Below are positions 45,784 to 55,506 of a stretch of 64,000 nucleotides of DNA, piece by piece. A model generated the notes under the pieces. The model did no database searches. It worked only from the letters and a program-made list of their open reading frames with translations, and was not told where the DNA came from. Position 1 is the stretch's first letter, and every line of letters begins with the position of its first letter. Location of the stretch: NCBI GenBank assembly GCA_029378245.1, contig JARKIF010000059.1, positions 180,964 to 244,963 of the forward strand. Direction: 5' to 3'. A program made the position numbers and the translations under genes. The DNA is from Roridomyces roridus. Taxonomy: Eukaryota > Basidiomycota > Agaricomycetes > Agaricales > Mycenaceae.

Positions 45784-47022
45784 TTCCTGATAAGTGAAAC
45801 CCGCCGCGAATGAATTACCGCACGTACTGCGGATTCGCTGAGCAACGGCAGGTAACAATATCGAGCACGTACCGAGAATTACGAGGCACACGAGTATTCA
45901 GCCGACCTAATGCTATCCATTCACATAAGAACAACAGGACGGCGGCAGCGAAGAATGGAGTTACAAGAGGAAGAAGGATGGGAGTGAAGGAGTGGACTCT
46001 GCAATATCTAGTTCCCTTGTGTGTATATAAGCTGCATGCCGCGTAATGTACCAAATACTCACAGGAGGATTAGTCTCAGGAGCAGGTAGGGACGATTCAA
46101 TGATTGGGTGGAGGAAGGCTTGACGAATATGGGCATCAGTTGCTGAACACGCGCGTTCTGCGCAGCATCATGAGCGGCGCGGACAGCCTTGCGCTATGTG
46201 AGAATCTTGCTGGTCATCATCTTCACCGCCCGAGTGGTTGTCGTCTTGGTCATTCGCGCCCTCGGGAAACACGCGCATACAGGGTTTGGGAGAAGAGGAA
46301 GATCGGGGAGAATGAACACGCACGCAATGAGCCACTTGAGTGCCTCCGTGACCCAAGCCTCCTCGTCATCGTTCGTTTCGAGGGGTGAGTCACATACTCA
46401 CAGCGTACAAGCATGCACTCTGACAATAAATATCGTCTGAGAGCGTGCACTTGTAAGTAGGAGGTCAATTTATCTGCAAGTCTGCCAGAAAATACGGAGC
46501 AAACATGAATATATGCGCCCAAGAGAGATGAAGGAGTCACTCACTGACAGCATCGGCACCATAAACCTCCTACACATCCTCCACTCCCGCGGGCAACGTC
46601 CACGGTGCACTGAAGCGATGATCTCGTTTCACACTCCACATTTTGATTTCGATGCAGCGTCGGCGTTGACGTATTAGATGGCAGGAAATAAACACTACCC
46701 GGCGGATGTCGTGGTGCAAGTTGCGCATCAGTATTGCAGTTTCGTACCTGAGCGCCAGCTGCAGTGGCGGCTAGTACCGGTCTCCCTTCTTCGCCCTGCA
46801 GGCTGCATAGCGACGTCCATGAGCACTCAAGCTCTCATCGGCGGAGGAGTTTGGATTGGCTCTTTGAGGGTATGTTGGTCAGGGACGCTGAGAGCGCTAA
46901 AAAGGCCGTAGGTACAAGCTTTTGACAAATTTGGTGATGGTTGTGAATCAGAGTGATCAGGCTGAGATTCAGAAAAGGGCATGAGCCCGACACGTGAGGT
47001 GATAGCAAAGGGAGTTTTCGGG
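45784..47022. other. unresolved region upstream of membrane copy C
   Basis: The stretch contains a hydrophobic plus-strand run (RILLVIIFTARVVVVLVI, about 46195-46255) followed by basic residues, and another near 46820-46870 (QALIGGGVWIGSL). These could be 5' exons of copy C or relics. No in-phase model connects them. Confidence 0.3.
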
Positions 47023-47085
47023 GTCCCGTTACCGAAAACGTGAGCCGACGTCTGATTGACAAGCTTGACTGTCCGACCTTCCATA
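47023..47085 (-). repeat. right arm of a 2.1-kb inverted repeat
   Basis: This is the reverse complement of the segment at 44921-44982. It sits immediately upstream of the word ATATCAAGTGGTCAGTGCGT, which is itself shared with the upstream part of copy B (minus strand near 30690-30720). The arm therefore landed next to an ancestral part of the membrane-protein gene. Confidence 0.75.
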
Positions 47086-47280
47086 GCTTTCCGCGTTCAG
47101 GCATGAGAAATATATCAAGTGGTCAGTGCGTGAGAAGATGGTTGGATAAAGGTTGACGCCGACTGATCCTCATCTCCTCTTGCCTCGACTCTCCATGTTC
47201 TCCACCATGAGAATCCTGAATCTTTACAGTTCGTGACGGTCCCCTGGCTTGACATACTCCAAGCTGAATACCCTGTCTAG

Positions 47281-48075
47281 ACCTCGGGCTCGTTCTCTCG
47301 GTCATACAGTTGTCCGTCGCCGGGTGGACGGTAGCTCGCATGCCCACCGGCAGTCAAGGCGACGAGCCTGAGAGTTCCATCAGTACGAGCATCCTTCCTC
47401 CGAGTGAGATTCGACTCATGACTTTCTATTCACTGCATAGATTATCGTGACTTTTTGGAGTATAATCTCCTTGGCGCAGTGTACAGTATCTTCATTTGGG
47501 CCATGCTGTACGCCTCACTCTTGTTGTCCAGGATTTTCACATTCATTCCACTCTAGCATTTTCATAGCTCGCTGGAAACGCGGACAACCACAACAGAAGC
47601 GCGCCGGCACCCACTTTCTGGTGGTACAAATTTATATTGTGTACCGCATCTTCCTTGGTAAGATACCGGCCCAACTCACACATACGCATGTTCCCTGATT
47701 CCATTGGCAGTAATGCTTGTCGCCTTCAGAAAACCCACCCCCGAATTCACAGCGATGGCCACCCATTGTCTGCGCGGGGTCGCCTTCCTCTCGGGTACCT
47801 GCGCTCCGCTTGGGGTAGCTGTTGTGTTTCCTGTTGTCGAGCTCTTGCTGGGTGAGCTAGCCTGGGTGCCTCATCCCCCTGCTCAGTACTGATGCATATG
47901 CACAGCCGGTGCGATCGCTTTTCTCATCCGGAATCGGGCCATTGCGAGACACGGCAGGGCTCAGGTCGACATGCCGCCGCCGCCGCCCAAGCTCGTTCCT
48001 GCCTGGACGCTGGGCGAAATTATGGGGTTGGATGATGATGAGCAGGAAGAGGGCTCCGTCGGTCTCAAGGTTTGA
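47281..48075 (+). CDS. multi-pass membrane protein family, copy C (5' exon unresolved)
   Basis: Exons 47281-47382, 47441-47525, 47557-47657, 47711-47851 and 47906-48075 are in phase. Their lengths 102, 85, 101 and 141 equal those of copy B; only the last exon is one codon longer. Hydrophobic segments include LGLVLSVIQLSVAGWTVA, LLGAVYSIFIWAMLYASLL, VVQIYIVYRIFLVM and GVAVVFPVVELLLAGAIAFL. The tail (QVDMPPPPPKLVPAWTLGEI, acidic stretch, GLKV) matches the other copies. Intron 2 is only 31 nt, unusually short even here, so the gene may be starting to decay or may use another site. A start codon upstream of 47281 was not found, perhaps because of the inverted-repeat rearrangement just upstream. 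Confidence 0.6.
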
Positions 48076-48505
48076 TTTCGAGTTTTGTCTACGGACCACC
48101 ACTGTCTTTTCACTTCTTTGAATAAATGTTGGCTTGCTGTGAGTACTCGGCGGGGAAGAATCAGGCGCCGAGGATCTCGCTGTATGCATTCAATATTCCC
48201 AATTAGAATCAATGCAAGTAGATAACACCCAAAAGTGGTTTATCCTTTGCGACGTCGACCTCTTGGACAACTCGAGAATCTTGCGAGAATCATAAGATAC
48301 TTAGGCTGAAGTTCAACTTGGCAGCTTTAAAAAGTGCCCGACGAAACAGAGCTCAATCAGGACACATTGGAGCGGGAGACATCGGTGATCCGCGCCGCCG
48401 CATCAATCTTTCACTCACACCACCATCGTCTCTGCAGTCCAGGCGAGTAACAGTCCTCCCTCGCTCTCGGATCTCATCCAATGCTCCCTCTCGAGCCTCC
48501 AACAG
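48076..48505. other. intergenic spacer
   Basis: Promoter and leader of the next F-box gene. Nothing else is recognised. Confidence 0.4.
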
Positions 48506-49484
48506 ATGTCAGAACCCGTTCGCGCACCAATCCTACCGCCGGAGCTGGAGCAAGCCATCTTTGAAGTGGCTGCATACGAGGAGCCACCGTGTGTCCCGCG
48601 ACTAATGCTGGTGGCCTGGCGCGTCAAGGAATGGTCAGGACTCGTTGCATCCGAATATCTCTCACTTATTTCTTCAGGGTCGAGCGATATCTATATCGGA
48701 TTCTCCTCTTCAGCGACGTCCCATCACCGGGTCTGCATGGAGTCTACGCATACCCGTATGACGCCTCCGAAGATGAGGACGAAATCCTCCTCCATACGCA
48801 CATTACCTCTCTTCCAATTGATCTCCTCAAGAGCTCGGTCCAACATCTCTGTGTGAGGGACTACGGCGAGCTGACGCAATTTTTACTTTCCACCTGCTCC
48901 TCTGTCGAGGACTTTTGGGGATCCCCACTCGGTGAACACGAGCGCTTGGGCAGCCTCCCGTTGAAACGTCTCCACTGCTCACTCTTCGACGTATTCGAGC
49001 CCACACCGGTCGACTTCTCCCATGCTTTGTTCTCCCACGTAACACATCTGGAGATTTTTGACCGCAGCATGACGGTGGACCTCCCGTCCTGGTCTGGTCT
49101 CGCTTCCATTCCGCACCTAACTCATCTCGCCTTGGATGAGGTAGATTTCCTCTCCATCGTTTCGGAGCTATTAGGCATGTGTGCATCCCTCCGTGTCTTG
49201 ATAATTCTCGTACCCGCTTCGTCGACGATTCCCGATGTGTCGCTAGACTTTAGGCGGGATCCGCGCTTGGTTGTCATGCAATGCAGCGAATATATCAAGG
49301 ATTGGCATATGGGCGCTTTGACGGGTGTCGATTTCTGGTCACGGGCGGAGGATTTTGTCGAGAAGCGGAGGGCGGGAGAGGTCGATCGTAAGTCCTAAAC
49401 ATCCGCATCCTTTTCTTCATTTGACTAGCTTTTCTAGGTTTGCAGTGCGTTATCGAGGTGGATGCAAGTACACTTCTTCCGTGA
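48506..49484 (+). CDS. F-box/LRR-like protein
   Basis: Three exons (48506-48633, 48678-49387, 49438-49484) encode 294 aa. ILPPELEQAIFEVAAYEEPP followed by CVPRLMLVAWRVKEWVERYL is the F-box-like signature (P-x-E...I.E.A, then LVAWRVKEW) shared by many basidiomycete genes. Leu-rich segments include LLSTCSSVEDFWGSP, SHALFSHVTHLEIFD, GLASIPHLTHLALDEVDF and LGMCASLRVLIILVPA. If the last intron is not removed, the frame would stop a few codons after exon 2 at VDRKS. Function as an SCF receptor is inferred. Confidence 0.8.
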
Positions 49485-49910
49485 TGTGTATGTACATACT
49501 TGGTTTTATTTCTCGCTCGGCACTGGCGGGTTCCACGATTTCGTTTCAAACATTTCCATCTGCCACGTGGCCGCGAGCCCATCCGTTCGATTGCGCTCTA
49601 TACAATCACAACATCGTCGCATCGACTAGTAACAGTGTGGGTGCAGATTCAATGTGTTCTTGTCTTGCCATCTTCCCCTATCTTCTCATGTCTTTACCGG
49701 ATCTAGACTCAAGTGAAGTTTCCATTTTCTCTTCACAACCTCACGTCCATTGTGCCGAGGCCACTAAATCGAGACCTCCGAAGACGACCACCGCCTACGA
49801 AACCTCAAACGAAATCTACCCCTGATCATGAATGTCGATCCTGACTTAATGTCGATGATGCCTCAAGAACAGAACGGCTACGACTCTGTAGAAACGACAA
49901 TCTCCCCGCC
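49485..49910. other. intergenic spacer
   Basis: The space lies before the decayed membrane gene. Several ATGs at 49828-49860 are in a frame that does not continue into the membrane protein. Confidence 0.4.
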
Positions 49911-51468
49911 ATGGGACACATGTATGCCGAGCCAGCTCCTCAGCGTTCGGGTGTCTGGGTCGTTCTTACCGGTGTGGCGATCGTGTTTGCCATCCTCCTC
50001 ATTACTGCAGGCGTCCTCGTCGAAGTTTTCGTAATCGGCACATACCAGCTCGACGCTGTCAACCGCGCTATACTCACGACGGCGCCTCTGAATCGTATTC
50101 TTACGATTGCTCATTGGTCGTCCAACGTCTTCTCCATGACGGTCCCCGTAACGACTGGATTGAGCGCCTATTTTTTCGCGGGGAGGTGGCGATGTGAATA
50201 TGCCGACGCCATACCAGTGAGTGATTCTGTCTCTTTCTGTCCTCGCGACTAAGGGCATTTGGCAGACTCGCTATTATGATTCGCACTCTCAAAGGTGCGG
50301 GTCTCGTATCCCTGTGGAATAGCGCCAGCTATATTGCTGGGCGTGGAAGCATCCCAGGCGGGACCAACCTAGCGAGACCTCCCATCTGCGACACGCCGTC
50401 TCCCTCGTTATCTTCCTCCTCGTCCTGGGCTACGCACTTAGCGGGGTGGAAACCTGGCTCGGCGCAACCTCCACCGCTTTCCTGTATCCCCTCACGACAA
50501 TCGGCCCAGGGACCGGCTCGCAATATCAGTTCTCAGCGGGCTCATAGCTGGGTGCGTGTACTTTATTTATCGGGCTTGGCTTTCGTCTCATACAATCACG
50601 CAGGAGCGGCGGTAATGGGATGGCCCAGGCACCGCGGTACAATACGATGAATGGGATTTCAACTGAGACCGTCATCGCATTTACCAACGACGCAACGGCC
50701 ATCATGGTCCCCCCAGCTTTACAACTTCATCCGTGTGTACGTTCTGCAGTCTTGATAACCTGCGACGTGAAATCGCTCAACGTGACATACCACTACTTCA
50801 ACAGCAGCTACACGCTTCTCGGCAGCGAGCCGACGAACGTTGACCAAGCGTGGCGTGTTGAAGACGGCTCATGGGCCGTCGTGTACTACGGCACTGCGCC
50901 TATCGATACCGGACTGTACTCGGGCAACTACACGGAAGCGTTCGCTAAACAGTTGTCGTCAATCAGCTTGGCTAGTATGAGTCATGACGGCCTACGTCGT
51001 CGAGGAGGCACCTGTCCTCGAGTCTGAATCCACCGTGACGTACATCGGTTCCTGGCTTCCTATTGCGCCGTTCTTGCTATTGATCCTCATCCCGGTCATA
51101 TACGCGTACGTACTTCATCTCGTCCATCCGCTGATTACAGCTCAACCACTGCCAGCATCGGTGTCACTGTGATCACCCTCCTCGCCGTCATCGAACACAG
51201 CAGGTCCCCACATGCTGAATTTGCGCGCGGAATCCTCGTCGAACCTGCTACGGTACGTTTCTATATTTCTTTCCAATTCACTCCCCCTCATTTCACGCCA
51301 TAGGTGGTCTCGGCGGCATGGGTTCCGGAAGCAGCCAGACGTTTGGCTGCGCGTACCATGCTTGAGCTGTTTGGCAATGAGACGTCGGAAGATCGGTTGG
51401 TGCTTGCGGTGGATCGTGTGCCCGATGGGTCGCCTGTTATGCGACAGCGGCGTGCACTGTCGAGATGA
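49911..51468 (+). pseudogene. decayed multi-pass membrane protein
   Basis: Strongly protein-like blocks occur in the right order but in different frames: GVWVVLTGVAIVFAILLI (TM), VFSMTVPVTTGLSAYFFAG (TM), then shifted to MPTPYQLAIMIRTLKGAGLV and GGTNLARPP, shifted again to LRHAVSLVIFLLVLGYALSG (TM) which runs into a TAG, then AFTNDATAIMVPPALQ, SYTLLGSEPTNVDQAWRVED, shifted to ESTVTYIGSWLPIAPFLLL (TM), and an intact C-terminus VVSAAWVPEAARRLAARTML...RALSR. At least three one-base shifts and one stop are needed. The blocks match an uncharacterised Agaricomycete membrane family with one large extracellular loop. It is either a pseudogene or carries several sequencing errors; the clean frames of neighbouring long genes favour decay. 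Confidence 0.68.
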
Positions 51469-52217
51469 TTGTATTGGAGACAAGGAAATTGCGGGAAGTC
51501 CACGAATATCATTGCACAACCCTGTAAATCAATTTCCGCGAGTTCCGTGAATCCTAGGCTGGAAGTGCTGGAAGTTGAGATTTGGTTGAGACAAGGTTGA
51601 GACGGTGACTGGTTGTGTGACCAAGTTTGGACGAAGTCGTGACACAGTGATTGCCGCGAACTGGATCCGGATGACTAATCTCCTCTCTCTCCTCCACCTT
51701 GGTCTTGCGATGGCTGCGCAACTCATTACCACTATAATGCGTTGAGAGCCTTTCTTCATCTTCATTTCTTCATGAATATCTGGACGACTTCCCTCCAGTC
51801 AGCTGAAGACTCAAGTGCTGCCAGTGGCGCTGTACTGCGACTGTCTGAGGCGCAGACAAGGTCTTGAGCTGTATGTGACGTATACTACTCTTTCGACTGC
51901 TAAGTATCTCTTTGGTGACATCCAGTCTCGACAAATCTCGTGTTCTCTCAGAATGAGATTCAAATTCCTTTTGGTGCCGGGCCCGAGCTCAAACGCGCCT
52001 TGGGAAAAGCCGGTTCCCCATTACGATGCATCACGGCCTGGCCACTGGCCAGGGAGGTACTATTAGTGTTCCGTCATCAACGAATGATGCGCCACAGTGA
52101 TCAATCGGCGTCTCCTTTTGCGAATAGCGGCCGCCGTCATTGCCGCCGCACTAACGCGGTGTCGACCCTCATTCACGTTTATAAATCGAAACATGCTCTC
52201 CCCCAACCGCAACCTCC
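51469..52217. other. intergenic, promoter of the P450 gene
   Basis: A TTATAAAT motif near 52180 could be the TATA element of the P450 gene. Repeated words GGTTGAGAC and GACTGGTTG occur near 51580-51620. No gene is supported. Confidence 0.4.
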
Positions 52218-54339
52218 ATGAATACCGTCGCAGCGAAACCCAGCAGCACTGCCCTCCTCTTTCTTCTCAATGGATTACGGGAACGACTTCAGTCGACCAA
52301 GCCTTTCACTGCATTCTTCTACAGCCTTGTAGTGGCCGCCTTGGTTTCCGCGCTGCGGCAACGGCGCCGACAGGTACGTAGCACTCGATCGCGCCATCCC
52401 CCACTGAAATTAAACTCCACTGACAGCGAACGACCATTCCCGCCGTGACTGGGACTGGCAACATCTTCTCTTCCTACATGGCGGGGTATTACTACCTTAC
52501 GAACACGTCGGACGTGATCCAGCAGGGCTACGCTCAATACCCCAACGCCGTCTTCCGCGTCCCAACGCTCTCGCGGTGGGACTACGTCGCCACCGCACCG
52601 CAGCACGTCCGTGAGATTGCGTCGGCTCCGGAGAGCGTTTTGTCGTTTGCAGATTCTGCGCGGGATGTGCGTCCTCCTTTCTCATTTTGCGCATCCGTTG
52701 AAAAACCGTGAGTAGTCCCTCGAGTCGGATTACACTATGGGCCCCGACTTTTTGGAGAATCCGTACCACGTCAAGTGCATCCGCAACGGCCTGACTCGCA
52801 ACTTGGCGCGTACCTACCCCGATCTCCTCGATGAGATTGTCGTCAGTTTGAATGACGTCCTGGAGCTTCAGGGCAACGGTGCGTGGTGTCGTTTCCGCAT
52901 CATTTCCGCCTAACATTCTTCCTGGCAGAGTGGAAAGCATTCCACGTCCTGCCCAACATGCGCCAAGTCATCGCCCGTATCACGAATCGTATTTTCATCG
53001 GGCTGCCTCTTTGCAGAAACCAAGAGTTCCTCGACCTCAACATCAACTATGTCCTGGATATTTTCACTCGCGGGTCGATCATCGGTCTCCTTCCTGGGTT
53101 CCTCAAACCGTGAGTTCCTGACTCTATTTCTTACTCTATCGGACACCAATCCGGAAACAGAGTCTTTGGCCCTCTCATCTCGAGCCGCAAGAGCTCCCTC
53201 CGCCGGCAAATGAAGTTCGTCGCGCCTATGATCGAGGAGCGTCTCGCGAATGAGGCCAAGTACGGTCCTAATTGGCAGGAGCGGCCGGTGCGTTCATTTC
53301 CTCTCACCTGCAAGGCCGCTGAACAAAGCTGACGCAGAACGATTTAATTACCTGGCTGCTTGACGAAGCGAGGGGCGACGAGCGTTCAGTGCCGCGTCTC
53401 GCGAATCGGATTCTCGGCGGGAACTTGGCGGTGCGTTTGGCGGTACATGCTTGATGAATGCTGAAGGTTCACCTGACATAGGCTATCCATATGACCACTA
53501 GCGTTCGTCTTTATCCCTTGCTCTGCGAAAGAGTTCTCATACTCTACATAGGCAATGACGGCAGTCCTCTTCGACCTCGTCGCAAACCCCGAATACATCC
53601 AACCCCTACGTGAAGAGGCTGAGCACGTCGTTGCGGAGGAGGGCTGGTCCAAAGCCGCGCTGGGAAGTATGGTCAAAATCGACAGCTTCATCCGGGAATC
53701 ACAGCGCCTGGGAGCTGCATCTCGTTCGTGTCTTGTCTCCCTCTTTTTCACTTCCCTAGATTCGAAACCCAATTTCTGCAGTGGGAATTGTACGCAGGGT
53801 TACCGACCCGGAAGGCTTCGTCTTTTCCGACGGCACGCGTCTCCCGCACGGCGTCTTTGTCGGCGTGCCGAGCACGGCTATTCATTACAATGAAGGTGCG
53901 CTCCCTGATCCTCTGTGTCACTTTGAACTTATCATGACAAAGCCAACTTTGAAAATGCCTCTCAATTCGACGGATACCGATACTCCCGCGTCCGTAAAGA
54001 TAACGAGAACGACGGCGAGGCGGCAGGCGCGCCGACAGTGTTCAACCGGCAGATGGTCGTGACCAGCGCAGACCACCTTTCCTGGGGTCATGGCAAACAT
54101 GGGTGCCCCGGCAGGTGCGTGCTTCTTCACGTTCCTTCCATCCCCTCTCTTGCTCACCCGAATCGGCCCGCAGATTCCTGGCTGCGACGGAAATTAAAAC
54201 AATCCTCGCACATATGCTCATCAACTACGACATCAAAGCCGAGGTCGACGGCGTGCGGCCTAAGGATGTGTGGTTTGGGATTATGCGGATGCCGAGTTTG
54301 GAGGGACGGATCATGATTAGGAAGCGTAAGGTGGATTGA
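52218..54339 (+). CDS. cytochrome P450 monooxygenase
   Basis: Eleven exons (52218-52373, 52427-52666, 52716-52878, 52929-53109, 53161-53287, 53338-53430, 53482-53502, 53552-53723, 53782-53895, 53943-54114, 54174-54339) encode 534 aa. Exon 7 is only 21 nt, yet keeps the phase. A hydrophobic N-terminal anchor (FFYSLVVAALVSALRQRRRQ) directs it to the ER membrane. The K-helix ExxR motif is RESQRLGA (Glu376-Arg379). The heme loop is WGHGKHGCPGRF with the thiolate Cys477. The I-helix region reads AIHMTTSAMTAVLFDL. It would hydroxylate an organic substrate with NADPH and a P450 reductase. The substrate is unknown; terpenoid tailoring is possible, but the terpene cyclase is 25 kb away. Confidence 0.93.
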
Positions 54340-55446
54340 GGGAGGCGCCTGTTGGCCTACACATAATCTATCCTTATTTCCCACAGACATAGATACCTTT
54401 ATTCTACTTCTCACAAGGCGCGACCGGGCTGTACATGTAGACTTCTACCGTGCCATTGCCGATCGATTTCAATTTTCACGGCTACAGCCTTCGCCGAAGC
54501 ACGGTGGCTTTTGGTGGGACAGACCCCAGTTCACTCTCCGCCTATGACTCGGGTCCCTGTAAGGAATCACATAAAGCTGTTGAGGGCCGAGGCGTGTCCT
54601 GTTCATGGCCGTTCAAAAGAATGGACGGCGGAAGGCACACACCCCAAAGTTCCGTAAAAGCACGAACAAGATGGGATGTCATGCACGTTGCTGTTGAGTG
54701 AGTCAAGTCCGGGGAACTTGCACATTGATATGTATGTACGTATGCAGCGTGAGTTCAAACCTTCTTCACAAACTTGCCGGTTTCGGACCATGAAGCACGC
54801 TAGTGTATGCCTTTTGGAAGAAGTGCAACCTGGGTCTAGAGGCCACAAGATGTTGAACATAAATATTGATACCATGGATGTTCTATTGTTCAATTTCTCG
54901 CACTTTCACATTGTTCTATTGTTGCATTTCCACCCCCTCCAACTATGGGTTTATTCGATCAGGGGCCGGGCGGCTGTGGATTGGAAGGCTGCCAAGATGA
55001 TCCAGTGTCAATGTGCTGTTTCGTGGAGCTGTTAAACTGACCCGTGATGAAGACGGCTCTTGTGTGACTCAAAAGAAATCTTCAATAGACCAACCTCAAA
55101 CTGCACCTGGCATTTACAAAACATTTGCCAGCGGCGACAGACTTTGAGCTCAGCAAGTCGCAGCTCATTTCAGACTCTCTTAGTACCCCATCAACGATCA
55201 TGGCCGTACAACAAGCCCACAGAATGGGACGGCAACCCGGCGGCGTGAACTGGAATCATCGGAACAAACAGCCCTACCGCTTGGAAGAGCTTTTAATGGT
55301 CTTTATCGGTTCTTTCCTGAAGTCTGATAGATCCTATGGGAGTACCGTGGCTTCTTTACCTCACATCTCCAATCAAGCGCCGGGTTATCTCTGTAGGAGA
55401 TTCTTCAAATGTTGGCCAAATTTACTGTGGCGTATGAGTCTGGGTG
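54340..55446. other. CpG-poor intergenic region
   Basis: Composition changes here to AT-richer and CpG-poor DNA, which continues through the kinase paralogue downstream. Open frames of 60-119 codons have no domain. No repeat element with clear ends was found. Confidence 0.4.
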
Positions 55447-55452
55447 TATAAA
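55447..55452 (+). promoter_or_regulatory. TATA box of the VHS-kinase paralogue
   Basis: TATAAA lies 60 bp upstream of the start codon at 55507, a normal core-promoter spacing, and supports expression of the paralogue. Confidence 0.5.
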
Positions 55453-55506
55453 GAGTGGGCAGAGCCCCCCCCCATTTCTTGTGGCACCCGGCACCATATC
55501 CATACC

